From Owenia fusiformis (taxonomy: Eukaryota; Annelida; Polychaeta; Sabellida; Oweniidae): a DNA stretch of 64,000 nt. Under the pieces are notes generated by a model that made no database searches, was not told the origin of the DNA, and worked only from the letters and a program-made list of their open reading frames with translations. The stretch covers positions 7,895,555 through 7,959,554 of the forward strand of contig CAIIXF020000002.1 in the NCBI GenBank assembly GCA_903813345.2, read 5' to 3'. A program made the translations under genes and the position numbers. Positions 37,901-47,490 of the stretch are shown piece after piece (positions within the stretch are counted from its first letter, which is position 1; each line of letters opens with the position of its first letter).

Positions 37901-40900
37901 GTCCGAGGCTACAATAGGCTGCAACCCTATAATTACTAGTTACAGGTGTCCCATACCACCCTTGGTCCGAGGCTAAATTAGGTTGCAACCCTATAGTAAC
38001 TAGTTAGGTGTCCCATACCACCCTTGGTCGGAGGTTACATTAGGCTGCAACCCTATATTAACTAGTGAGGTGTCCCATACCACCCTTGGTCGGAGGCTAC
38101 ATTAGGCTGCAACCCTGTATTAACTAGTGAGCTGTATCATACCACCCTATAGCTGGGGCTACATTAGGCTGCAACCCTATATTAACTAGTGAGGTGTCCA
38201 ATACCACCCTATACCCGAGGCTACAGTAGGTTGCAACCCTAAAGTAACTGGTTAGGTGATCTTTTTTTGCTTTTATTATGTTGTTTTACTATGTTGGTGA
38301 GATTAACGCTTATGCGTACCCCCCCCCCCCCCCTCCCCGGCTAACATTCTTGACTATTAATATGGACTGTGACATTTTGACTTCCCCTAATCAACCCCCC
38401 CCCCCAATCACACTGGCTGTTATGCTGTATGTGATTAGTCCCTCCCCATCACATTCACACCTTTCCCAGATACGAGCTACATATGGCTACACAATTGGTG
38501 TGTTAATATAAGTGACCAGGCTGACCCCTCCCCACTGGCTACATTAGGCTGCAACCCTAGAGTAACTAGTAAGGTGTCCCATACCACCCTTGGTCCGAGG
38601 CTACATTAGGCTACAACCCTACATTTACTAGTGAGGTGTCCCATACCACCCTTGGTCCGAGGCTACAATAGGCTGCAACCCTATAGTTACTAGTTACAGG
38701 TGTCCCATACCACCCTTGGTTCGAGGCTAAATTAGGTTGCAACCCTATAGTAACTAGTTAGGTGTCCCATACCACCCTTGGTCGGAGGTTACATTAGGCT
38801 ACAACCCTATAGTAACTAGTTAGGTGTCCCATACCACCCTTGGTCGGAGGCTACAGTAGGCTGCAACCCTATATTAACTAGTGAGGTGTCCCATACCACC
38901 CTACACCCGGGGTTACATTAGGCTGCAACCCTGTATTAACTAGTGAGCTGTCTCATACCACCCTATAGTTGGGGCTACATTAGGCTGCAACCCTATATTA
39001 ACTAGTGAGGTGTCCCATACCACCCTATACCCGAGGCTACAGTAGGTTGCAACCCTAAAGTAACTGGTTAGGTGTCCCATACCACCCTTGGTCAGAGGCT
39101 ACATTAGGCTGCAACCCTATAGTAACTAGTAAGGTGTCCCATACCACCCTTGGTCCGAGGCTACATTAGGCTGCAACCCTATATTAACTAGTGAGGTGTC
39201 CCATACCACCCTATGGTAATTATGAAGTAGTTATTAAATTGGTCAAGAAATTTTAATGCATTTCGTTAACTGATTCACTTGTTATTTAGAGTCAAACTTT
39301 TGATGTAATTTCCATGTAACTTTGAGTTTTAATCATATCTACCAAAATCTACCTCTAATTACGGTAATTATGTTTAATTGTTAGTGGTACTTATAACAAG
39401 TATTTGTACCAGGGTCCCGTTTGGAGCGAATCTGGGGTTGATTCAAGCCATCCCAATGTACGGTAATGTGAGCTAAAAATGGCTGCAAGGTAAGGCTTGC
39501 CTCGAATAGCCAAGCTGTAGTAGCAGCCATTTATAGCCACGTAGTTGAGTAGTATTTGGGTGTATTTTACACTATATTTAAATTAGATCTTTTTTTTGCT
39601 TTTATTATGTTGTTTTACTATGTTGGTGAGATTAACGCTTATGCGTACCCCCCCCCCCCCACCCCGGCTAACATTCTTGACTATTAATATGGACTGTGAC
39701 ATTTTGACTTCCCCTAATCAACCCCCCCCCCAATCACACTGGCTGTTATGCTGTATGTGACAAGTCCCTCACCCCCCTCACATTCCCACTTTCCCAGTAA
39801 CGAGCTACAATTGGGTACACAATTGGTGTGTGAGTATAGGTGACCAGGCTGACTCCTCCCCACTGGCTACATTAGGCTGCAACCCTATAGTAACTAGTTA
39901 AGTGTCCGAAACAACTCTTGGTCCGAGGTTTCATTATGCTGCAACCCTATAGTAACTGGTTAGGTGTCCCATACCACCCTTGGTCCGAGGCTACATTAGG
40001 ATGCAACCCTATAGTAACTAGTTAGGTGTCCCAAACCACCCTTGGTTTGAGGCTACATTAGGCTGCAACCGTAGAGTAACTAGTTAGGTGTCCCATACCA
40101 CCCTTGGTCCGAGGCTACATTAGGCTGCAACCCTATAGCAACTAGTTAGGTGTCCCATACAACCCTTGGCAAGACTGCATTAGGAGGCAACCCTATAGTA
40201 ACTAGTTAGGTGTCCCATAACACTCTTGGTCCGAGGCTACATTAGGCTGCAACCCTATATTAGCTAGTGATGTGTCCCATACCATCCGATACCCGGGGTT
40301 ACATTAGGCTGCAACCCTATAGTAACTTTTTAGGTGTCCCATACCACCCTTGGCAAAGCTGCATTAGGAGGCAACCCTATAGTAACTAGTTAGGTGTCCC
40401 ATAACACCCTTGGTCCGAGGCTACATTAGGCTGCAACCCTATATTAGCTAGTGATTTGTCCCATACCACCCTATACCCGGGGCTACATTAGGCTACAACC
40501 TTATATTAGCTAGTGAGGTGTCCCAAACCACCCTATACCAGGGGCTACATTAGGCTGCAATCCTATTTAACTAGTGAGATGTCCCATACCACCCTATACC
40601 CGGGGCTACATTAGGCTGCAACCCTATATTAACTAGTGAGGTGTCCCATGCCACCCTATACCCGGGGCTACATTAGGCTACAACCTTATATTAGCTAGCG
40701 AGGTGTCCCAAACCACCCTATACCAGGGGCTACATTAGGCTGCAATCCTATTTAACTAGCGAGGTGTCCAATACCACCCTATACCCGGGGCTACATTAGG
40801 CTGCAACCCTATATTAACTAGTGAGGTGTCCAATACCACCCTATACCCGGGGCTACATTAGGCTGCAACCCTATATTAACTAGTGAGGTGTCCAATACCA

Positions 40901-43619
40901 CCCTATACCCGGGGCTACATTAGGCTGCAACCCTATATTAACCAGTATGTGTCCCATACCACCCTATACCCGGGGCTACATTAGGCTTCAACCCTATATT
41001 AACTAGCGAGGTGTCCCATATCACCCTATACCCAGGGCTACATTGGGCTACACCCCTCTGGTATCAAGTGAAGTGACCAATACCATTTCTCATCCTTGGC
41101 AACGAGTGGTTATACCCAAGATGTGTGTAGCAAGGTGATCCTATTGACTTATTATTACCGACTACATGTGACTTTACCCTCACATATCAATACAGACTTA
41201 TAAACCCTCATACAATTGTTTTATTATTCAATTATAACGATGGAAGCGATATTTCTTTGAAACAAGATAACAGTCTGGGACTGTGTTATGCCAAGGCCAC
41301 GCTACAATTGTATGGCAGATGCATGGCCCACGATTGTTACACATGTTTATGTATGACTCAAAACCCATTATTATGTCAAGAATAAATTACTATGGCTTTT
41401 ATATATGAGCCTGGCCATAAAAAACCGGTCTATCACAAAAATTAGAATTGTGCTACAGAGCCAAAAATGTGCCTACGATTTAGAGGAAAATGTGCTAAAT
41501 TCAAATCCGACTTAAGCCATGGCTCATTTGAAAGGTCTCTTTGTGCTTTCTAAGATAAACAAAAAATCAGAATATTGAAAAAATCTGTGATTAGACCACT
41601 TTTCCTGTGGCCTGGCTCATATATGTATATATAATATATTAAATGCTATCTTCTGTGCACTAAGTATTCCTCAAGATCAGTGATGGTGTTTAGCCTGCAC
41701 TTATTTCTCACAAAAATACCTCTCCTATGTGCCTCGCTACCAATTTGAGAGATGAAAGGAGGGGAATTTTACAGAAGCAACATGATATAATGTTTTCGAT
41801 CCAATCTTAGATCGATTTGATTAGAATATGATAACGACGTCACTGGATATATCTCATATAATATATTAATCAACGAGGCGATGTTAGTTGAGATCTACTC
41901 TTTAATACCGGAAACAACCAACTGGAAATTTAACTAGACCCCCTGCATTTTTTTTATTTTAGGAATGGTTCGATGACCGGCTTCGTTGGAACAAGACAAC
42001 GTACGGAGGTTTAGAAATCATGCATTTACCAGGTGACATGTTGTGGATGCCTGAACTTGAACTTATGAATGGGTAAATATATTTTTTATGTATTCTCTAT
42101 TTTGAGGGACATTGTTATGGCTTCGTAGCAGTTCGTTCGGTGCGTTTGAATACACGAATGCACTGAACGGAATGTTCGAGAGGTACGAAATTTGAAATTG
42201 TTGCAGGTCTAGCTCGAACAACAATTGCTCACAACCCCGTGCTGTCGATTTGGTTAGATTGATCGTTTTACCGGTTGGCCAATTCTATTTTTGTGGATTT
42301 GTAGTTTGATACACATTGCCATCCCATTCATAGCCATTTCGATGACCTAACAACTGCTTAGTGGTAAATACTTTTTTAAATGGTCAAATGTTTTGATCAC
42401 TTGAAAACAACTTGTAAATTGTTGAATTTTCACAGAAGTCTTTCTTTTATTCAGGTTTGGTTATACCCATATTGACATCTCCAAACAGATGGTCCGTGTG
42501 TTCTACAATGGCACCGTCTCCATCAGGCGCGTAATGCACCTGGACACGGAATGTACCCTTGACGTCACCTTCTATCCGTATGACTACCAAACTTGCGACA
42601 TCACAATCGGCAGTTGGAACTGGGACATAAACGAGCTGGTATTCTTAAATGACGGAATGTCCGTTGATGATTATAAGATGAGTATGCTGTGGAATCTGGT
42701 AGGCACTTGGAACAAATCAACGATCCTTTCGATGAATGAAACGGAAAGTGACGATGTCAGTTGTGTCGTGTTTACGTTGTATTTGAATCGCGAGGATGCG
42801 TTCTATAACGTTTATTTGATATGGCCGACTGTTGTGCTCGCTCTTTTGACTTGTCTCGCCTTCTTTCTACCAGGAGACGCTGGTGAAACTATAGGACTAG
42901 CAGTATCTTTGTTGTTAACGTTCACAGTGTACTTGTTGTTCACTGCAGATAAAATGCCCGAGAATTCACGCAGCATGCCCTTATTGGGTATCATCCTCAT
43001 GATTCTGCTCATGTTCTCAGCGGCATCTATATTATTTAATGTTATACTACTCGTGTGGCATCATCTTGGTGAAAGTAAAGATTTGAGCTGGTGTCTCAAG
43101 AAAAGTGTTTTCTGTTGTATCGGGAGTTTCACCTGTAAATATCTCCTCGATAGAGAGCCGAGGGGTGGAACCCGCAAGGAATATCATCGAGGAATATCCG
43201 GTAAAATCCAGTCTGCTCCAGGACCAGTCACGACAAACCTGACCTATGACACAAACACCGTAAACAGGCCAGAAAATGAAATAACTGGGAACATGGCGTA
43301 TATGAACCAAACGAGGTTAGCTCCATCCGATCAAGTCTATCCATCTTTACCCGTTCCTCACGGTGGGCATACTGTGATGACGCGAACGCCAGTACCAGGG
43401 ATAATGGACATCAACATCGATACGTTTGAGAATCCGCCCAATAAATATAAACACACTTATGTTAACGCTGCCAAAATTCTCACTCGGTTTATCGGCTCTC
43501 TATACCTTATAATAATATTAGGTGGTGTCATTTTCTCCTTTCTTGTGATTGCCAATCTACCGTCAACCTGTTGGAAAAACAAGATGGAGTGCACTCCTGC
43601 GCCCGACAATGCCCAATAG
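25690..43619 (+). CDS. Cys-loop receptor subunit (nicotinic acetylcholine receptor-like), gene 1
   Basis: Five exons (25690-25975, 27548-27681, 29327-29371, 41963-42072, 42455-43619) join in phase to 579 residues. A signal peptide (about 1-24) is followed by an unusually long extension of about 70 residues with glycosylation sites (NDS, NIT, NGS), then the ligand-binding domain with the cys-loop (C225 to C239, 13 residues between) and loop B GSW (W246). M1 is about 309-330. M2 begins with E336 (cation-type -1' ring), has L346 at 9' and D357 at 20'. M3 is about 368-392, then a long cytoplasmic loop, M4 about 537-558, and a 20-residue outside tail. Odd points: no YxCC pair in loop C, WMPE in place of the usual WxPD of loop A, and arginine where loop D tryptophan is expected (TTVRLK). 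It is probably a cation channel subunit, non-alpha in character; the ligand is unknown. The start ATG is chosen because it precedes a good signal peptide and aligns with gene 2. Confidence 0.93.
26457..26856. repeat. Foldback related to MITE family 4
   Basis: Arms of about 120 bp (AACTAGAGTCCATTTC... at the left, GAAATGGACTCTAGTT at the right) surround a core with CTCTGCCATGTTATTTTC and TTAACATGGCTGAAATTC, also found at 14350-14410. The arms differ from the 14.2 kb copy, so arm and core have been exchanged. It lies in intron 1 of receptor gene 1. Confidence 0.85.
26858..27355. repeat. Second foldback, directly abutting
   Basis: Inverted arms TTGACTGGAGGTCAAAACAG / CTGTTTTGACCTCCAGTCAA continue inward through TTATCTTTGTTCAAAAAATG and CATTACATTGTCTTCTTTTA, so almost the whole 500 bp can pair. 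The centre holds a direct repeat of GGAACTCCAGGAAAT. It also lies in intron 1. The string CTGTTAACTTCCACAGCACC recurs in related form, inverted, near 26240. Confidence 0.82.
27548..27681 (+). CDS. Receptor gene 1, exon 2 (N-terminal helix and strand 1)
   Basis: Acceptor ATTATAG, donor GTAAGA. It encodes AARLFRDFKQ (the alpha-helix of the ligand-binding domain) and YVRPISQSSTGETRINVSL (first beta strand), ending SLLKINDM in phase 0. Confidence 0.92.
27873..28113. repeat. MITE family 6, copy 1
   Basis: About 240 bp, beginning CCTCCGATCACAGGGCTTCA and ending GGGGGAAGAAGGAGGTA then ACACCTGCTTAG. Inside are CTGTCGCAACACTGCGACAG and ATCACGTGAT. A second, inverted copy is nested at 35775-36018. It lies in intron 2 of receptor gene 1. 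Confidence 0.85.
28292..28970. repeat. MITE family 8, diverged long copy
   Basis: It starts GTAAATAACCCAGATGCGAC, followed by CAGTTTCACCACCAGGTGGC, shared with 37078-37516. It later shares GGGGAATCTC and CTAGAAGTCACATTTT. About 350 bp of extra sequence is inserted relative to the 37 kb copy. Confidence 0.7.
29327..29371 (+). CDS. Receptor gene 1, 45-base microexon
   Basis: Fifteen codons, VDKDEKLTTTVRLKV, between TTTTAG and GTAAGT. This is the loop D strand of the receptor fold. The same size and phase occur in gene 2 at 63896-63940. Confidence 0.92.
29455..29905. repeat. Two-orientation minisatellite, TGCGGTATATGGCATA
   Basis: A cluster of about ten copies of a 20-24 bp motif (CACCTGCGGTATATGGCATA) in both orientations, so the array has many internal hairpins. 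It overlaps the left member of a 160 bp direct repeat at its right edge. Confidence 0.8.
29850..30009. repeat. 160 bp direct repeat, left member
   Basis: Nearly identical to 30895-31054 (same orientation), from CCGTATCACAAATACCGCGC to TGGTTAGATTTAATGA. The two members bracket 885 bp of different sequence. Confidence 0.85.
30010..30894. other. Sequence between two direct repeats
   Basis: 885 bp between the 160 bp repeats. It contains a perfect 13 bp hairpin at 30333-30363 (TTTTTGCGTGACA, 5 base loop), followed by two more direct GCGTGACA copies. No protein is recognised. It may be the inside of a very small terminal-repeat element or simply unique sequence caught between duplicated segments. 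Confidence 0.5.
30895..31054. repeat. 160 bp direct repeat, right member
   Basis: Partner of 29850-30009. Only a few substitutions were seen (for example CAACCATG versus CAAACATG), so the duplication is fairly recent. Confidence 0.85.
31489..32192. repeat. 42 bp minisatellite array
   Basis: About 16-17 head-to-tail units of 42 bp, with GGTACCCATAGCTAGAAGTG followed by GCTGGAACCCTTATACATCC and TT. The first three units are exactly 42 bp apart (31489, 31531, 31573). The array is preceded by a C-run (31467-31476) and followed by sequence that resembles the downstream flank of the 62 bp arrays at 41.1-41.35 kb. Open frames in it are by-products of the period being a multiple of three. Confidence 0.92.
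32193..33989. other. Intron sequence; element flank, then nothing recognised
   Basis: 32230-32440 resembles 41140-41345 (GGAACAAGATAACAGTCTGG and TTGTATGGCAGAT.CATGG in both). 32700-33800 is more GC-balanced than the surroundings and could be an old retroelement remnant, but no motif on either strand was recognised. Confidence 0.5.
33990..34310. repeat. Degenerate ~35 bp tandem repeat, TTGTCTTCGACC
   Basis: About nine imperfect units of roughly 20 or 35 bp built on TTGTCTTCGACCCTGATTAT and GAAGCAAGAATA. The GAAGAC/GTCTTC pairs make each unit partly self-complementary. Confidence 0.8.
34311..35429. other. Intron sequence with an old repeat
   Basis: 34610-34800 shares CACGT.TTAAAAGGGA and CAAGCAGTTTG-like strings with 61380-61930, suggesting another dispersed family. 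No exon is recognised. Confidence 0.4.
35487..36710. mobile_element. TA-flanked, mariner-like non-autonomous foldback
   Basis: Inserted at a TA (TA at 35485-35486 and 36711-36712). The termini are CAGGGTGACCCAAAAAATG and its imperfect complement CATTTTTTGGGTCACCCTG. Inverted arms of about 190 bp follow. The termini and TA duplication fit the Tc1/mariner group. No transposase is present. A family 6 MITE is nested within at 35775-36018. Confidence 0.82.
35775..36018. repeat. MITE family 6, copy 2 (nested)
   Basis: An inverted copy of 27873-28113: TACCTCCTTCTTCCCCCTGC at the left, AGCCCTGTGATCGGAGGATG at the right, with ACTGAGTCACGTGATCTAGT and CTGTCGCAGTGTTGCGACAG inside. It makes a three-level nest with the surrounding elements. 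Confidence 0.85.
37078..37516. repeat. MITE family 8, complete copy
   Basis: About 440 bp with inverted ends TTACCCGAATGCGAGTAG and CTACTCGCATCTGGGTTA. The right 150 bp matches 51650-51790 and the left 120 bp matches 28292-28420. Confidence 0.8.
37616..41060. repeat. 62 bp satellite in three blocks, each with a common head
   Basis: Three copies of a head of about 230-280 bp (37616-37844, 38258-38536, 39586-39864) are each followed by a 62 bp tandem array (37845-38257, 38537-39214, 39865-41060; about 6.5, 11 and 19 units). The unit is GGCTACATTAGGCTGCAACC, CTATAGTAACTAGTTAGGTG, TCCCATACCACCCTTGGTCC, GA. It carries a central ACTAGT palindrome and varies between CTTGGTCCGA and CTATACCCGG types. 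The heads share two C-runs and GACATTTTGACTTCCCCTAA. Non-coding, within intron 3 of receptor gene 1. Confidence 0.93.
39215..39585. other. Spacer between second and third satellite blocks
   Basis: 371 bp with no satellite units. It contains an imperfect inverted pair (AATGGCTGC / GCAGCCATT) around 39477-39535. The function is unknown. Confidence 0.5.
41061..41400. other. Downstream flank of satellite element
   Basis: GAAACAAGATAACAGTCTGG and CTACAATTGTATGGCAGATG match the flank of the 42 bp array at 32370-32420. This suggests that both arrays belong to one element family with exchangeable central repeats. Confidence 0.65.
41401..41623. repeat. Short MITE with ATATATGAGCC ends
   Basis: A 223 bp element whose ends ATATATGAGCCTGGCCA and TGGCCTGGCTCATATAT are inverted with one mismatch. 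It lies just upstream of receptor exon 4. Non-coding. Confidence 0.8.
41963..42072 (+). CDS. Receptor gene 1, exon 4 (loop A region)
   Basis: EWFDDRLRWNKTTYGG, then DMLWMPELELMNG. Acceptor TTTTAG, donor GTAAAT, ending in phase 2. It lies 12.6 kb downstream of exon 3. Confidence 0.92.
42455..43619 (+). CDS. Receptor gene 1, exon 5 (cys-loop to C-terminus)
   Basis: Acceptor TATTCAG at 42448-42454. One uninterrupted exon encodes the cys-loop, loops B and C, M1-M4 and the TAG stop at 43617-43619. Having the whole pore domain in one exon is a lineage feature worth noting, since receptor genes often split M1-M4. Confidence 0.95.
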
Positions 43620-43912
43620 TGATGGGTCTCGCTTGCCATGTACAGCTGTTGAATTAAAAACATACCTGCATTCAACAGACCAGATCACACATGAGCAGAT
43701 TTAATTGAGGCTTGTGATATCAAGCGATTTGAATTCTTTAAGTATCATTTGCAGGATATGCATTCCACGAACGATATCGGCATTTCCAAAGAAAGAGAGA
43801 GAGCGGAGTTCCTAATCAAGGGATTTGATACTGGTATACCCTCTGTTGGCCAAGAACGGAGTTTGGCAAACCAGATAAATAAATTGTAACTCAAGGATGG
43901 CTTTTATAAAAA

Positions 43913-44930
43913 AACTCCTACCTCATACCCACCTACCCACCTACGTGGAACATGATACAGTCATTGAAGGGTTCAATTTTAAAGATTATTGAATCTCAAA
44001 ATAACTCAAATTATTAACATTTCTACAAATCCGGCTTTATTTTATGACTAGACAGATGACAGATCCATATATAAAGGCATATGGTTGCATTTTAATGTGT
44101 AATGACCCGGGGGCGCCCCTGTGGAATAAATAACTAACGACCGCGAGCATAGGTCCAACTTATCCCGTTCCCGGACTATAGTCCTGCACTGAGCGCATTC
44201 ATTTGCCTGTACGATTACAACTTGGGAGAATTATCTACGCCCCTTACACTTAAGATACCTACCTCCATGCATTATAGAACTCAAGATGTAACTTCTAATA
44301 TATTGGAACCGCCGATTGTCTGGGTATATCGGCAGAACGGGAACATTTTCTCTTTTTCATCGAGAGAGATTCCATCACTTTTCAAAATGGCGGTTGGATT
44401 TAAAAGGGGATTCCCCCGTTTGGCTGTCCCGGATGTAGCCCGGAAGTACCAATATGGAGGAATTTGACGGTTGAAATAAGTTAAATGTTACACGCAAATA
44501 TTGCGATCAAAAACGAAAATGTCTTCGTTCTGCCGATAAACCCAGACAATTGTGGATTCAACTACACGAAAAGAATGCTAAATTACCAAGGAATCTATTG
44601 AAGTAGGTATCTGAAGTGTAAGATGAGTAAAAAATTCTCCCATGTTGTAATCGCACAGGCAAAAGATTGAGATGTTCACAGGACCATAGTCCGGGAACGG
44701 GATAAGGTCCAACAAGCCAGATAAAGAAATTGAATGAAAGAAAATATCCCGGTTGGGAATCGAACCCAGCTGGGATGTAGTAGCAACTTGCTATCAAGGG
44801 TTGTTACAAATGCATCTATAATTCATCATAAACTAAGCTTTGATAAACTAAGATTTTTAAAATTGAACCCTTCAAAGACTGTATCATGTTACACGTACGT
44901 GGGTAGGTGGGTAGGAGGTAGGAGGTTTTT
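43913..44930. repeat. Nested foldback downstream of receptor gene 1
   Basis: The outer arms pair CCCACCTACCCACCTACGTG (43928 on) with ACGTACGTGGGTAGGTGGGT (44894 on), plus GGGTTCAATTTTAAA with its inverse. Inside, 44158-44706 is a second inverted repeat with ends CTTATCCCGTTCCCGG / CCGGGAACGGGATAAG and arms of about 200 bp. Confidence 0.82.
44756..44766 (-). promoter_or_regulatory. Pol III B-box-like sequence, possible SINE remnant
   Basis: The minus strand reads GGTTCGATTCC within CTGGGTTCGATTCCCAACCG, an exact match to the tRNA T-arm/B-box consensus. No A box or anticodon arm could be recognised upstream, so this is more likely a tRNA-derived SINE relic than a tRNA gene. Confidence 0.4.
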
Positions 44931-45329
44931 TATACAAAGACCTCAAGGATACTACATTGCCAAATGGATGGTCCTAAAAGAATTCCATTGTGTTAGTCAT
45001 GATCAATATAGTTGTTACCTGTAAATATGTTTGATATGTTGAAGTTCAGCTTAATAAACATTGTTTCAATTTTAAAATATTTTTGGCATTTATCATTCCA
45101 TGTTATGTCTATTTTTCTAAAAATCCCATCCCAGGTTTAAACTTTTGTTGAAGAAACTAATTTTTTACAATAATGTACTTTGGGTGATCATGGATTTACG
45201 TTACTCTCATTTTCGCACTTTGGAACCTCGCCAATTTCATAACGTATCCCGGAGATATTATATTTAAGATTCAGAGGAATATATCGGAAGGTCAGTTCTG
45301 AATCTGCCCATGAATTATATTATAAGTTA

Positions 45330-45600
45330 TTGAATGATTTGAAGAGCAATACAGGATATATTCTGCTCGAGAAATCTTGTATTGGAACGAGACGAAGTCG
45401 AGTGCCAATACAGAATATCGAGACAGAATATATCTGTATTGCACTTCAAATCATGCAATAATGTTTTTATCGTGTGATCCTCTGTATTGCTACTGAGATT
45501 GTCCCCTCCGTAGTCCGTACCAATATTTTCTGTATTGCGACGGAGATGATCAACGGGGACAATTTCCGTCGCAATACAGATTGGTACAGCACAAGAACTG
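45330..45600. repeat. Two adjacent hairpins sharing CTGTATTGC
   Basis: 45330-45462 pairs GATTTGAAGAGCAATACAGG with CTGTATTGCACTTCAAATC. 45481-45580 pairs CTGTATTGCTACTGAGATTG with CAATTTCCGTCGCAATACAG. Both arise from a repeated CTGTATTGC motif. Non-coding. Confidence 0.75.
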
Positions 45601-45695
45601 ACCAATCAGAGATTCCATTTACAAGTCTCACCATTGCGGCCGGGGAGGTTACAACATGCACAAGGGCTCGTAGCTAGACTGAGTAACATAATCAC

Positions 45696-45890
45696 TATAC
45701 CTTGCACCTAGAAATGCATAAGATACTTTGTCTATCTAATTGCATTGTTTAGTATATTTTTGAAAGGGCCTTCGTAACATTTAACATTTAACTGATAAAC
45801 CATTAATAAGGAACAGACAAATAAAAACAAATACATAATCATTACTAATAACCCAAATGGGTTGCTCATGAACACCAAATGCAAGGTATA
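45696..45890. repeat. MITE family 5, copy 3
   Basis: A 195 bp copy with the best-preserved ends: TATACCTTGCACCTAGAAAT and CACCAAATGCAAGGTATA are inverted. Same orientation as 23857-24049. Confidence 0.88.
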
Positions 45891-46100
45891 GAAGAGTGAT
45901 AATGTCAAGCCTTCTTTGCAACTTCACGGCTCCACCCTCCCTGAATTTAAGCACGATCCTTGGAAAAATAAATTGCTTCTCTATGAAAACAACTCTTGTA
46001 TAAATTAAACAAAATTACCCTCTGTAAAACATTGCAATCATGAAGAATTTGAAAATCTTATGATTGATAAAGAACCATAAGCCACGTGACAGGAGGTATG

Positions 46101-46322
46101 CAGGCCCGTAGCCATTTTTACTTGGGGTTGAGATGACCTGTCACCTTTTTTACCAGGGGGGGGGGGGGCGGTCTTACCAAGGGGGAGCTTTTGCCAAGGG
46201 GGGGGGAGACTTTTGTCAAAGATCATGCAAAAGTGCTTAGAATGGTGAAAAACTGCATGATTTTGAAAGTATTTATGGCCAGGGAGAGGAGAATCTCCTC
46301 GCTCCCCTGGCTATGGGCCTGG
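46101..46322. repeat. MITE with CAGGCCCGTAGCCA ends and G-runs
   Basis: A 222 bp element. The left end CAGGCCCGTAGCCA and right end TGGCTATGGGCCTG are inverted. The inside has three G-runs of 5-13 bases with G-quadruplex potential. A further G-run lies at about 46420-46435, outside the element. Confidence 0.75.
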
Positions 46323-47028
46323 AAAGCCTGATAAAATGTAGAGCGGTTATTAAAGTTTCCTAGACTATCAACCCCAACCCCTCGCTCCCTTATCTACTTC
46401 ACAAAGGTGTGTCGTGGTGGGGGAGGGGGGGGGCGGTTGATGGCCCCAATGGCTTGGGGCTAGACTAGACGTTTACAAAATGCTGATCGAATTATGATGC
46501 GACAAACAAAATATAATGATGACGAACAAGTTTATCATTACCTACCTTGGCATGACAAGTCAATGTTTTTAATTTATTCTCAAGGGCAATTACGAGGAAA
46601 TCCTGAGATTAAATGCCCATTGACATTTTTAGGGGCACTGGATTTTATTGTGGCAAAAAAAGAATAGTCTTGTTCCCTTTTAGTCTCTTATAGTATCCTT
46701 AGAAGAGTTTGGATGTGGATATATTTTTTAAATGCCATTGGGCAATTAGGAGAAAATGATTGCAATTAAATGCACATACGGGCACTTTGAATGAGAATGA
46801 ATTTTCTCATTTCAATCGTCTCTTGCCAGTTTTCTTAACATGATTGTCATATTCTAAAGCGTTACTTTGGGGCACCCAGAATTATTTTTAGGGCCCTACA
46901 TAATTTTTGGGCCCAAAATTTTTTTTTTATTCCTTTTTTATTCATAGAAAAAACATTTGCCAAAAATTTTGAAGGGCCTCAAAAGGAAGGGCATTTCTTA
47001 GGTCAAATCACCAAAAATGGAACATTTT
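46323..47028. other. No supported gene
   Basis: G-rich and then A/T-rich simple sequence, ending at the left edge of the large inverted-repeat unit. No product is recognised. Confidence 0.5.
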
Positions 47029-47067
47029 CACAGCAAAAAATGTGAATCAAACCACTGAATCCTGGAG

Positions 47068-47490
47068 TCAGGATTCATACAGGATTCATATGCACATATG
47101 AATCCTGTATGAATCCTGCCTCCAGGATTCATACAGGATTCGCTGTTTAAATAGTTTACAAATGAATCCTGCCTTCAGGAATCATACAGGATTCATATGC
47201 AATATAGTTTACAAATGAATCCAGCCTTCAGGATTCGTACAGGATTCATATAGAAGGTAGTTTGCAAATGAATCCTGCCTTCAGGAATCATACAGGATTC
47301 ATATGCAATATAGTTTACAAATGAATCCAGCCTTCGGGATTCGTACAGGATTCATATAGAAGGTAGTTTGCAAATGAATCCTGCCTTCAGGAATCATACA
47401 GGATTCATATGCAATATAGTTTACAAATGAATCCAGCCTTCAGGATTCGTACAGGATTCATATAGAAGGTAGTTTGCAAATGAATCCTGT
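47068..47490. repeat. 53 bp tandem repeat, left terminal block
   Basis: About eight units of AATCCTGCCTTCAGGAATCA, TACAGGATTCATATGCAATA, TAGTTTACAAATG. From about 47170 two unit variants alternate (CAATATAGTTTAC and AGAAGGTAGTTTGC), giving a 106 bp higher-order period. Units contain internal inverted pairs (AATCCTG / CAGGATT). Confidence 0.9.

Noticed and set aside
37616-41060. CRISPR-like regular repeats
   Set aside because: Units are 62 bp and contiguous, with no unique spacers, in a eukaryotic intron. This is satellite DNA.
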